Assembly (NCBI RefSeq): GCF_013074385.2
Contig: NZ_JABEYA020000001.1
Coordinates: forward strand, 496,001-560,000
From: Vibrio ostreicida
GTDB lineage: Bacteria > Pseudomonadota > Gammaproteobacteria > Enterobacterales > Vibrionaceae
DNA: 64,000 nt
Direction: 5' to 3'
Part shown: piece after piece, positions 54,727 through 64,000 of the stretch
How the letters are laid out: every line of letters starts with the position of its first letter
Position numbering within the stretch: position 1 is the stretch's first letter
Notes under the pieces: model-generated
Told to the model about the DNA's origin: nothing
The model's input: the letters and a program-made list of their open reading frames with translations, nothing else
Database searches by the model: none
Position numbers and translations under genes: made by a program

Positions 54727-55446
54727 ATGCCGGATAATTCGTTGGTTCAACTCAGTGATATTTGCAAATATTACTCGGGCGGAGCAGAGGAAGTGAAAGC
54801 ACTTGATGGGGTCAACTTAGCGATCAACCGCGGAGAATTTCTGTCGATTCTAGGCCCTTCGGGATCGGGTAAATCGACCTTGATGAATATGTTGGGGTGT
54901 CTGGATAAGCCGACCAAGGGAGAATACCTGCTTGAAGGGCAGAACGTGGCCAGTTTATCAGCCAATCAACTGGCCTCTATTCGTAATCAAAAGATTGGCT
55001 TCGTATTTCAAAGTTTTAACCTTCTTGAATACGCGACGGCTTTGGATAATGTGGCTTTGCCATTGGTGTATTCTGGCGTAAAGGCAAAGCCGCGCCGTGA
55101 ACGGGCTGCTCAGTTACTGGAACAAGTCGGTCTCGGCAACCGGTTGGATCATAAACCCAATCAGCTTTCCGGTGGTCAGAAACAACGTGTCGCGATCGCC
55201 AGAGCCTTGGTCAACGACCCGCAAATTCTCCTTGCCGATGAACCGACGGGGGCTCTAGATTCCAAATCGGGGTCGGAGATTGAAGCGTTATTTAATCACT
55301 TAAATGATCAAGGAAGGACCTTGATTATTGTCACACACGATAAGGCGTTGGCCGAACGCACGAAAAGAGTGATCACAATCAAAGACGGGCTCGTGGTGTC
55401 CGATAGACAGCCTTCTGCATCATTTAACTCGCTTGACTTGCGCTAG
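54727..55446 (+). CDS. ABC exporter ATPase (MacB/LolD family)
   Basis: A nucleotide-binding subunit of about 239 residues with Walker A GPSGSGKST, signature LSGGQKQRVAIARAL, Walker B ILLADEPTGALD and the switch His in IIVTHD. It powers the two-permease exporter encoded just before it. ATG 54727 has CGGAGA 7 bases upstream and fits the family start. GTG 54694, with GGAGG 9 bases upstream and overlapping the permease stop, would add 11 residues and is also possible. Last gene of the operon; it converges on the AA10 gene. Confidence 0.92.
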   Translation: MPDNSLVQLSDICKYYSGGAEEVKALDGVNLAINRGEFLSILGPSGSGKSTLMNMLGCLDKPTKGEYLLEGQNVASLSANQLASIRNQKIGFVFQSFNLLEYATALDNVALPLVYSGVKAKPRRERAAQLLEQVGLGNRLDHKPNQLSGGQKQRVAIARALVNDPQILLADEPTGALDSKSGSEIEALFNHLNDQGRTLIIVTHDKALAERTKRVITIKDGLVVSDRQPSASFNSLDLR

Positions 55447-55552
55447 TACTGCCCGATGCCCGATGGCTGTGGCAGCTCGCAGCCTTGAATCGCCATGCCA
55501 CTTCGATGGTCCATTCCATTCAGGGGGAACAATGTCGTTACCTCTGTAAACA

Positions 55553-55572
55553 AGGCAGCATTGCTGCTGCCT
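55553..55572 (-). terminator. Hairpin after the AA10 gene
   Basis: AGGCAGCA (55553-55560), loop TTGC, TGCTGCCT (55565-55572). On the minus strand it begins 9 bases after the AA10 stop and is followed by TTGTTTA, a weak T-tract. A plausible intrinsic terminator for that gene. Confidence 0.6.
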
Positions 55573-55581
55573 AAGTGTTGG

Positions 55582-56760
55582 TTATCTCCAAGCCCCCCAT
55601 TGACCCGTTTGCCCAGGGACTTCCCCTCTTGTCCACCATTGAGCTGTCCAACGCTTTCCGTCATGGGTGACAACGTCACCTGACTGATAGATCTGGGTGG
55701 ATGACCAGAGGTTGTCAGGCTGAGGTGGGGGAGTATTCCCTTTGTGTAACGAGAGTTGATAATTGAATGTGGTGTTTGGCGCATAGACCTGATTGGAATA
55801 AATATTATGGGTATCGAACATGTAATGATTCATCTCAGCATGCCAAGTGCCAACTACCCAGCGATCCTGACCGAGGCTGTTGAACTGGCCAGCGAGCTCG
55901 GTCGACCATATTTTCGCTTCGGTGTTGTTGGCTGTAATGGCTAAAGAAAGATCATGTTGTTCGTTGCCGTGCTGATCAAAAGTGCGCAAACGAAGGGTAT
56001 CTCCTGCTTCAACCGAGCCAAGATCTTGAGGGACAAAGTAACCAATCGCATAAAGCTCCGTGTTGGGCTCTGTCGGTGTAGTGGGATCGGTGGGTGTACG
56101 GCCGTTTTCAGTCAATCGAATATCGCTACAATTGTAGAACCCTTCCCCTGCAGGGTCCCGACGCTGCCAGCGTGTATAAAGGATGGCATCTCCACTGCGA
56201 CCTGAGGGTATTTTGAGGGTGATTCGGTATTTTTTGTTGTCGTCTACGCTAATGTTGCCAGCGTTTCCGATGAGATCTAAGTCTGACCAAGTCAGTGGTT
56301 GTGCTGGGTCGTATTCAGGTCTGCTAAGGTAGAATTGCCAGTACGAGGGATTGTGAGGGGCCGTCGCATTAAAAATCAGCTCAAATTGCCCCTGTTCATC
56401 GAGGGATACAGCGGTTTTTTGCCAATGTGGAGAGGGAACGTTTAGCCCCACTTTAGCGGGATCGCCAGCACTGCATAGTTCACCATTGCTAACGACGGTT
56501 TGAACCTGTCCCATATCCTGATAATTCGCAACATTTGCCGCGATTTCGTTGCGTTGAACAAACGGGAACGCCCCAGATTGATCAAATGCGGCCTGACAGG
56601 CAGGGTTAGGAATTCTATTGTCCCAAAAACCACCGTCCAAATAGCAAATATTTTGTCTTGCATTGGGAAACTCTACCCAACCATGTGCTTGGCTATTCAA
56701 GGAAGTTAAGGAGATAAGGCTAGCTATGGCGACCGAACTGACATTTAAACAAGTATTCAT
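55582..56760 (-). CDS. AA10 lytic polysaccharide monooxygenase with C-terminal CBM5/12-like domain
   Basis: A 392-residue secreted protein. The signal peptide ends at NSQA, leaving His26 (HGWVEFP) as the mature N terminus. His26 and His136 (TAPHNPSYWQFYLSR) form the copper histidine brace of AA10 enzymes, which cut crystalline chitin by oxidation. The catalytic domain spans about 26-215. A Thr/Pro linker (TPTDPTTPTEP) leads to a middle module (about 225-340) resembling the second domain of GbpA-like proteins, then a CBM5/12-like domain (about 350-392, WSSTQIYQSGDVVTHDGKRW). Binding site AAGGAT precedes the ATG. It fits with the chitin-binding protease nearby. Confidence 0.92.
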   Translation of the reverse strand: MNTCLNVSSVAIASLISLTSLNSQAHGWVEFPNARQNICYLDGGFWDNRIPNPACQAAFDQSGAFPFVQRNEIAANVANYQDMGQVQTVVSNGELCSAGDPAKVGLNVPSPHWQKTAVSLDEQGQFELIFNATAPHNPSYWQFYLSRPEYDPAQPLTWSDLDLIGNAGNISVDDNKKYRITLKIPSGRSGDAILYTRWQRRDPAGEGFYNCSDIRLTENGRTPTDPTTPTEPNTELYAIGYFVPQDLGSVEAGDTLRLRTFDQHGNEQHDLSLAITANNTEAKIWSTELAGQFNSLGQDRWVVGTWHAEMNHYMFDTHNIYSNQVYAPNTTFNYQLSLHKGNTPPPQPDNLWSSTQIYQSGDVVTHDGKRWTAQWWTRGEVPGQTGQWGAWR

Positions 56761-57202
56761 AATTTATCCTTATTCGTTGTAACGAGACAGACATATCAAC
56801 AGCAGTCTGTGAACTGAAACTAGCAAGAAAATTATCAATGAGTTGTCAATGTCTCTTTTGCATTCGGGAAATCAATGTCAAATTACTACTTTGTTTCCAA
56901 TCATAAGCAAAAGGTTGCTTTTCCATGCTTTTCTTTTCGAGTCACTTCAAAAAAGTGAAGCAAAGCCAGGAGCCGAATGATGACACTAACGTTCTGTCAC
57001 GACGATTCTGTGTGCTTCCTTGGTTTGTTAAATAAATGTATGCTTTATTTTAAAGCATGAATTAAATGCGTGATAAGCATACAAAGATTGACTTTGTCTA
57101 AGGGTACTTTGTCCGCGTCTAGGTTATCTTCGCCACTGTGTTGGCAAGCAGCTACAAGCTTAGTACTGCGATGCGAAAAAAATCTTAAATCAAGGTTGCC
57201 CT
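56761..57202. promoter_or_regulatory. Divergent promoter region, AA10 gene and chemoreceptor
   Basis: A 442-base gap. It contains a perfect inverted repeat ATGCTTTA (57040-57047), loop TTT, TAAAGCAT (57051-57058), about 145 bases before the chemoreceptor start: an operator candidate. A weaker repeat CACTT/AAGTG lies near 56945. No sigma-28 consensus was recognised. AAGG precedes the ATG at 57203. Confidence 0.45.
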
Positions 57203-59086
57203 ATGTTTAAAACGTTATCCTTAAAAAATAAACTGGCTCTGTCTGCCAGCATTGCCATTGTTATTGGTGGTCTGCTGGTTGAGTTTTTGTCATTTCAAGC
57301 GTCTTTGCAGCGCTTAGACATTGAAGTGACGCAGCGGTTACAGAGTTCAACTGCTTCTTACAATCAATATGTGTCGGATTGGATTGAATCTAAAGAGAGG
57401 GCGTTAACGTCTATCGTCTCTGATGCAAACATGAGCTCGATCGTAAATCACCTCAAGCAGGTTAAAAAATCTGGGGGGTTAGATAATGTATTTTTGGCTT
57501 TTCCAGACGGTTCTCAGCAAAACGCCAATGGTGTGATACTCCCACCGGGCAATGATGATCCACGCAAATGGGGCTGGTATATCAATGCGATGAAGAACCC
57601 TTCCAAGGTTTTCATGGATAACCCAACGGTTGCGGCTGCGACGGGTGCGAATGTGGTCTCACTGGGGAGTGTAATTCATTTGGATGGAGGGCAGGTGGTA
57701 TTGGGCGCTGATGTTGAGATAACCGACATTGTTTCTGGACTCAATAAGGTGATTCTGCCAGGGGAAGGTTATATGTTTATTGCCAACCAGCAGGGCAATA
57801 TCTTCACCCACAGTGAGACAAAACTGCTCAATCAATCGGTACAACAACTGGGTTTAAACTTTGGTGATATCCAGCAGGCAATGAGTTCTGGTGCTGATGT
57901 TTACACCGAAGTGAATGGTGAATTGAGTGTTGTATTTGCCGCACCGATCGAAGGCACGTCATTGTTGACGGTGACGGTGCTCAATCGCGAGTCACTGGTG
58001 GCGCCGTTATACAGTGCAGTATGGGGGCAGATCGTTGCTACGGCGATTGTTGTGATTGTATGTACTTTTTTGTTCAACCTCTTGTGTGGTATGTTATTCC
58101 GCCCGTTGACCAATGTGTCTAATGCACTGGAGCAAATCGCGCATGGGAGCGGTGATCTAACGCAGCGTCTTCATATTGATAGTCGTGATGAAGTCGGTCA
58201 TTTGGCAGAAAATTTCAATACTTTTGTGAGCAGTATGCAGCAATTGATTACTCATATTCGTGAGCAATCCCATCAGTTGTCTGAGCAGTCTGAAATCAGT
58301 AATCAACGTTCTGATCGTAATGTCGATGAAATTCACCAACAGAAGCAGGAAATTACCATGGTTGCCACTGCGGTAACGGAAATGGCCTCTGCGACCTCAG
58401 AAATTGCGTCACACGCCGAGCAAACGGCGCACTCTGCAAAAGGGTCGGCGAAAAATACCGAAAATGGCCGTATGGTGGTTTTGGAAAACAAAAACTCCAT
58501 CAATCGATTAGCCAATGAGCTCCAAGAGGCCAGTAATGTGGTGGGCGAATTAAATCGACACTCTCAAGATATCTCCACAGTGTTGGCGACCATCCAAGGG
58601 ATTGCTGAACAAACCAATCTCCTCGCCTTGAACGCGGCGATTGAGGCGGCGCGTGCGGGTGAACAAGGTCGGGGGTTTGCCGTGGTCGCTGATGAAGTCA
58701 GAGTGCTCTCACAAAGAACGCACGATTCGACAGAAGAAATCAAAGCGACCATTGACACGCTTCAGGGGACAACAGCCAATGCGGTTAAGTTAATGGAGAG
58801 CAGTTCCTCACTGGCAACCAATTCAGTCTCAGACGCAGATAAAGCCAGTGTTGCACTTGAAGAAATTAATACTGCGGTTCAATCGATCAGTGACATGGCG
58901 ACTCAAATAGCCACCGCAGCAGAAGAGCAAAGCCATGTTACGAATGAAATCACTCAAAGTATCACCTCGATCAAGGATGTCGCTGATCAATTGGTGAACA
59001 GTGCTCAAGATAGCTCTAAAGAGGCAGGAACCGTGAAAAATTTATCAGGAGAATTAATGGCGAAAGTCTCCACGTTCAAGCTCTAA
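57203..59086 (+). CDS. Methyl-accepting chemotaxis protein with Cache-type sensor
   Basis: A 627-residue transmembrane chemoreceptor. It has a membrane segment at about 12-32, a periplasmic Cache-like sensor (about 35-275, with [20 protein letters not shown]), a second segment (about 278-300), HAMP (about 301-355) and a cytoplasmic signalling domain. The signalling tip [20 protein letters not shown] is fully conserved. It should steer flagellar motility toward or away from a small ligand through CheA/CheW. The ligand is unknown; the neighbouring chitin and protein-degrading enzymes suggest sugars or amino acids. The gene is monocistronic and ends at a strong hairpin. Confidence 0.93.
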   Translation: MFKTLSLKNKLALSASIAIVIGGLLVEFLSFQASLQRLDIEVTQRLQSSTASYNQYVSDWIESKERALTSIVSDANMSSIVNHLKQVKKSGGLDNVFLAFPDGSQQNANGVILPPGNDDPRKWGWYINAMKNPSKVFMDNPTVAAATGANVVSLGSVIHLDGGQVVLGADVEITDIVSGLNKVILPGEGYMFIANQQGNIFTHSETKLLNQSVQQLGLNFGDIQQAMSSGADVYTEVNGELSVVFAAPIEGTSLLTVTVLNRESLVAPLYSAVWGQIVATAIVVIVCTFLFNLLCGMLFRPLTNVSNALEQIAHGSGDLTQRLHIDSRDEVGHLAENFNTFVSSMQQLITHIREQSHQLSEQSEISNQRSDRNVDEIHQQKQEITMVATAVTEMASATSEIASHAEQTAHSAKGSAKNTENGRMVVLENKNSINRLANELQEASNVVGELNRHSQDISTVLATIQGIAEQTNLLALNAAIEAARAGEQGRGFAVVADEVRVLSQRTHDSTEEIKATIDTLQGTTANAVKLMESSSSLATNSVSDADKASVALEEINTAVQSISDMATQIATAAEEQSHVTNEITQSITSIKDVADQLVNSAQDSSKEAGTVKNLSGELMAKVSTFKL

Positions 59087-59167
59087 CCGTCATTGCTGGT
59101 AAGCCGTCACACCTCCGCTTATTCACTTTTTATGCACTGACAAGAAAGACTGTCAATATTTCTTTAC

Positions 59168-59207
59168 CAAAACCCACATAAGCAACTGGTTGATTATGTG
59201 GGTTTTG
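59168..59207 (+). terminator. Terminator after the chemoreceptor gene
   Basis: A perfect 13-base stem: CAAAACCCACATA (59168-59180) pairs with TATGTGGGTTTTG (59195-59207), loop of 14. The 3' arm contains TTTT. It rules out the GTG at 59198 as a sensible start for the next gene. Confidence 0.75.
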
Positions 59208-59254
59208 CGCATATGTTTGTTATTGGGACAAAACAAACCGAAAAGGGAATACCA

Positions 59255-60697
59255 ATGAAGACAAACTTATGCAACCTTGGCTTGGCGTTAGCATTATCGG
59301 TCACGCCTATGGCGATGGCTGAGACGGTTTTACCTGTTATTGCTGATGAAGTGACATATTCAATATCCGACTCCGACTTGAAAGGCATTTCGAGTCATCA
59401 TCTTAGCCGGACTATCGAACACCAAGGTGCCGCTTTTATTAAACTTCATTTCAAGCGTTTATCTTTACCAAAAGGCAGCATTTTACGCCTTAAATCGGCG
59501 ACGACCAATGAAGTGGTTGAATACACGGACAGCCAAATCGATTGGTTTGCTCAGTCCATTTCTAGTGATTCGGTCGTGATTGAAATGATTGCCAACTCAA
59601 AGGGTCAGCAGGGGCAGTTTGAACTTGATTACTATATGGCAGGAAAAGACTCGGCTGAACAAGAGCTCGCGACCTTATCGACCTGTGGGGTCAACGAACG
59701 AAAAGATGTGGCTTGCTGGGAAGATTCTCATGCCGATAAAGTCGCTTGGACCACCCCGGTGGCGAGACTTCTCATCAATGGGCGTAGCCTTTGTACCGCA
59801 TGGCGAGTGGGGCCGGATAATCGTATGTTCACAAACAACCACTGTGTTGCCAGTGAATCTGAGTTGAAAAAGACGGAAGTTTGGTTCAACTACCAGCGCA
59901 GTACGTGCAACGGATCCATGGCGACCACCGTCAAAGTGATGGGTGATCAGGTGCTTAGCACCGACTACGAACTCGACTATACCTTATTTACCGTCGACGA
60001 TTTTTCCAAAATTTCATCATTTGGTTATTTAGGACTGGATGACTCTGAGCCTACGTTTGGTGAGGGCATTTATATTCCTCAACATGGCTCGGGTAACCCC
60101 AAAGAGTTGGCAATAGAAAGCGACCAAAATGGGTCAGGGTTATGCCAAATCGATATCGCATCGGCGAATGGACGTGGATCTAATACAGACACTGGATACT
60201 TTTGTGACACCATCGGTGGTTCGTCGGGCTCGCCCGTGCTCAAGTCTGGCAATAACAAAGCTATCGCCTTACACCATTTTGGGGGGTGTGAGAACCAAGG
60301 GGTCAAAATCAGCAGAATTTGGCCAAAGGTTGCTACGCATTTTAATAACATGTTACCCGATGGTGCGGTCGGGCAGCCAGATGATGGCATTACTGAGCTC
60401 AGCTTGGGTTCCGCCCTTTCTAATCTGTCGCTATCCAAAGGCGAACAACGGATGTTTGTCCTCCGCGCGGTCAATCGAACGTCTGATGTCACCGTAACGA
60501 TTGATTCGGGTGCAGGGGACGCCGATCTCTATGTTCGTTCTGGGTTACAGCCGTCAAGGAGTGCGTACGATTGCCGACCTTATCGATCAGGCAATACTGA
60601 GTCGTGCGCTGCGGGTAATGCCAATGAAGATCTCTATATCATGATCAACGCCTACAGCAGTTTTTCAGGTGTCACTTTGTCGTTGTCAGCGCAGTGA
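59255..60697 (+). CDS. Secreted S1-family serine protease with PPC domain
   Basis: A 480-residue precursor. ATG 59255 has AAGGGAA 7 bases upstream and begins a signal peptide ending near MAMA (residue 22). A beta-rich pro-region (about 25-140) precedes the trypsin-fold domain (about 145-365). The triad is His196 (TNNHCVA), Asp241 (YELDYTLF) and Ser324 (GGSSGSPVL); several cysteines and the general pattern resemble lysyl endopeptidase-type enzymes. A C-terminal PPC domain (about 385-480) has DADLYVRSG and DCRPYRSGNTESC, nearly the same as in the following aminopeptidase. Cleavage specificity cannot be read safely. Exported, probably through Sec and a type II system. Confidence 0.9.
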   Translation: MKTNLCNLGLALALSVTPMAMAETVLPVIADEVTYSISDSDLKGISSHHLSRTIEHQGAAFIKLHFKRLSLPKGSILRLKSATTNEVVEYTDSQIDWFAQSISSDSVVIEMIANSKGQQGQFELDYYMAGKDSAEQELATLSTCGVNERKDVACWEDSHADKVAWTTPVARLLINGRSLCTAWRVGPDNRMFTNNHCVASESELKKTEVWFNYQRSTCNGSMATTVKVMGDQVLSTDYELDYTLFTVDDFSKISSFGYLGLDDSEPTFGEGIYIPQHGSGNPKELAIESDQNGSGLCQIDIASANGRGSNTDTGYFCDTIGGSSGSPVLKSGNNKAIALHHFGGCENQGVKISRIWPKVATHFNNMLPDGAVGQPDDGITELSLGSALSNLSLSKGEQRMFVLRAVNRTSDVTVTIDSGAGDADLYVRSGLQPSRSAYDCRPYRSGNTESCAAGNANEDLYIMINAYSSFSGVTLSLSAQ

Positions 60698-60712
60698 CCT
60701 CGACTTAAACTC

Positions 60713-60734
60713 GGGCGCTTCGGCGCCTATTTAT
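60713..60734 (+). terminator. Terminator after the serine protease gene
   Basis: GGCGC (60714-60718), loop TTCG, GCGCC (60723-60727), followed by TATTTATT. A short GC stem with a stable UUCG tetraloop. Confidence 0.75.
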
Positions 60735-60845
60735 TCTCACTTTATGACTAATGATAAAAGAGTGACAACCTTTAATTACAGCTCGGTGTAAAGTGAAAAA
60801 TTCTCAAAATGTAAATAACTATCCTAAGTTTTGGTGATTTTATAA

Positions 60846-62378
<1,533 letters not shown>

Positions 62379-62384
62379 TTGACA

Positions 62385-62412
62385 AAAGATGGTTTGTTGA
62401 CAAACCATCTTT
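62385..62412 (+). terminator. Terminator after the aminopeptidase gene
   Basis: AAGATGGTTTGT (62386-62397) pairs with ACAAACCATCTT (62400-62411), followed by TAATCTCTC; the innermost pairs probably open to give a usable loop. It starts 8 bases after the stop codon. Confidence 0.8.
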
Positions 62413-62694
62413 AATCTCTCACTAAACATCTGATTTTGATTGTAAAATCAATTCAAATTAGTGACTTTACTCCAAAAAAATGCCAATTAAAATAATAATT
62501 TCATATAATAATGCTTGCGTATATTTGCCGTGTGAAGCTAATGTTATTATGTTGGCTGGGTGTATTCACGGTTTACAGAAAGCGCAAGCTTTCAGATTAC
62601 GGAGAAATCCGTTGTCGATACTTAAAATAGATAAGTAAACCGGACTTCATCCTTACGTTCTTTTTTTCGCTCGTGCATGCAGTGAGGAGGCGTA
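62413..62694 (+). promoter_or_regulatory. Upstream region of the second chemoreceptor
   Basis: About 280 bases, A+T rich around 62430-62520, holding no gene I can support. GAGGAGG (62684-62690) is a strong binding site 4 bases before the ATG. Confidence 0.5.
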
Positions 62695-64000
62695 ATGAAT
62701 ATTGGTTTTAAAACACGTATATATCTCGGTGTCGGTTTGCTAGTGACGATATCACTTATCGTTCTAGGCACGCTCAACATCGTATCAATGAAAGAAAAAA
62801 TGGTCAGCTCATTGGTGAGTGAAACTCGCAATAAGCTCAACTTTCATGTCACAGAGCTTGAGCAGTTGATGCAGTTTCGTATCAACGCGATCGCTGAAGC
62901 CTCAACGCAATTTACCTCTTCTTTGTCTGATGACGGAAATCAAAATTTGGTCTCTTTGCTCGCCAAGAGTACGGGGATTTCCAATGTCATCATGACTTAT
63001 GATGATGGCCGCAATTATATGTCGCTCCCAAGCAGCAACCGTTTTGATTTCCGTGACCGTGAATGGTACAAAGCGGCCAAAGCAGCAACTGGCGTTGCGC
63101 TCACTGGTATTTACGACGACAAAGTCACGGGTGAGAAAGTGATCAGTGTGACTATGCCAGTATTAGAAGGTGGGCAATTTGTCGGTGTTTTGCTTGGTGA
63201 TATTCAACTGGGAGAAGTCATTAAAACCGTGAGTAGCATGCGCTTTGCTGGTGGTGCCGCCACCTTGACCGACCATGATGCGGTGTTTTTTGCCAGTGAT
63301 GATCCGAATGATATTGGCCGAACGCCTTCACAAGTGAGTGCTAATTTTGCGGATATGGAGCGAATGTTCTCCGCTCAGCAAAGTGGCCACTTGACCTTCC
63401 CTTATCTCGGGATTCAGTTCGATGGATATTTCCAACGAGTCAATCTGACGAATAATATGTATTGGACTCTGATGGTGTTCGTTGATCAGGCAACGGCGCT
63501 TCAGTCGGTTGATAAAGCGGAAAAAGAAGCCATTGGGACTGGGTTTATCTTGTTTGTCATTAGTTTTGGCGCGATCTTTGTCATTCTTCATTATGCCTAT
63601 AAGCCCTTACTGGGGCTAAAATCTGCCGTGCTGGGCTTATCTCAAGGTAATGGTGATCTTACACAGCGTTTGGAGGTCAGTAGTCATGATGATTTAGGCC
63701 AAATCAGTCAAGGTTTCAATCAATTTGTTGAAAGCTTGCAACAGATGATGTTACAGATTTCTCAGGCAAGCGAGAGCATTTCGTCGAGTCTGATACAGCT
63801 GGGTGAAACGGCAAAAGAAAATGAGTCTCAATTGTTGACCCACTCCAGCGAAACCGAGCAAGTAGTAACGGCTATAACTCAAATGAGTGAAAGTGCGAGA
63901 ACGGTTGCGGAAAGCGTCCACCAGTCTAATCGAATTACAGAGTCTGCCAGTAAAGAGGCTCAATCTTCGCTGTCAATTGTCAATAATGCGGTCTCTACGG
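62695..64000 (+). CDS. Methyl-accepting chemotaxis protein with dCache-type sensor, 3' end outside window
   Basis: The frame runs from ATG 62695 to the right edge without a stop (435 codons visible). The protein starts MNIGFKTRIYLGVGLL, with a membrane segment (about 9-30). A periplasmic dCache_1-like sensor (about 35-275) contains FDFRDREWYKAAKAATGVAL and ISVTMPVLEGGQFVGVLLGD, the usual ligand-pocket pattern for amino acids or carboxylates. A second segment (about 280-300) is followed by a HAMP domain (GNGDLTQRLEVSSHDDLGQI) and the start of the signalling coiled coil. The signalling tip is outside the window. GAGGAGG precedes the start. Confidence 0.92.
   Translation, partial: MNIGFKTRIYLGVGLLVTISLIVLGTLNIVSMKEKMVSSLVSETRNKLNFHVTELEQLMQFRINAIAEASTQFTSSLSDDGNQNLVSLLAKSTGISNVIMTYDDGRNYMSLPSSNRFDFRDREWYKAAKAATGVALTGIYDDKVTGEKVISVTMPVLEGGQFVGVLLGDIQLGEVIKTVSSMRFAGGAATLTDHDAVFFASDDPNDIGRTPSQVSANFADMERMFSAQQSGHLTFPYLGIQFDGYFQRVNLTNNMYWTLMVFVDQATALQSVDKAEKEAIGTGFILFVISFGAIFVILHYAYKPLLGLKSAVLGLSQGNGDLTQRLEVSSHDDLGQISQGFNQFVESLQQMMLQISQASESISSSLIQLGETAKENESQLLTHSSETEQVVTAITQMSESARTVAESVHQSNRITESASKEAQSSLSIVNNAVST

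Noticed and set aside
59198..59254. Upstream GTG start for the S1 protease
   Set aside because: It lies inside the 3' arm of a terminator stem and would place extra residues before a clear signal peptide; ATG 59255 has a proper binding site.

Overview
The window looks like part of a chromosome of a marine gammaproteobacterium in the Vibrionaceae, most likely a Vibrio. This rests on the protein families and not on any search: a vibriolysin-type M4 protease, an aminopeptidase of the Vibrio proteolyticus type, a chitin-active AA10 protein, a transglutaminase-elicitor protein of the kind shared by marine vibrios and oomycetes, and Cache/HAMP chemoreceptors.

Left two thirds (1-44870): one nonribosomal peptide biosynthesis locus. 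It opens with the end of an APH-fold phosphotransferase and a MATE-type exporter. Two giant NRPS genes follow (about 9,300 and 3,515 residues), encoding 11 modules and one terminal thioesterase. A short downstream set encodes an MFS exporter, a diaminobutyrate aminotransferase (probable Dab supply) and an EntD/Sfp-type phosphopantetheinyl transferase (activates the carrier domains). Pocket residues read by eye predict Ser-like, D-Phe, Val/Ile-like, Ser, basic (probably Dab), Gly, D-aromatic (Trp-like?), Val, Gly, Ser, Gly. The first condensation domain lacks its N-lobe and HHxxxDG motif. The D-aromatic/aliphatic two-module block occurs twice (modules 2-3 and 7-8). I do not recognise this peptide as a known product.

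Right third (45474-64000): a secretion and foraging region. It holds a secreted GP42-like transglutaminase with a ricin-type lectin domain, an M4 metalloprotease with PPC and chitin-binding domains, a five-gene overlapping exporter operon (adaptor, TolC-like protein, two FtsX/MacB permeases, separate ATPase), an AA10 lytic polysaccharide monooxygenase, a methyl-accepting chemotaxis protein, an S1 serine protease and an M28 aminopeptidase (both with PPC domains), and a second chemoreceptor cut by the right edge. The exporter could serve the peptide, but that is inference from position. Several intrinsic terminators separate the units. I saw no tRNA, rRNA, CRISPR array, intact insertion sequence, MbtH-like gene or dedicated regulator.
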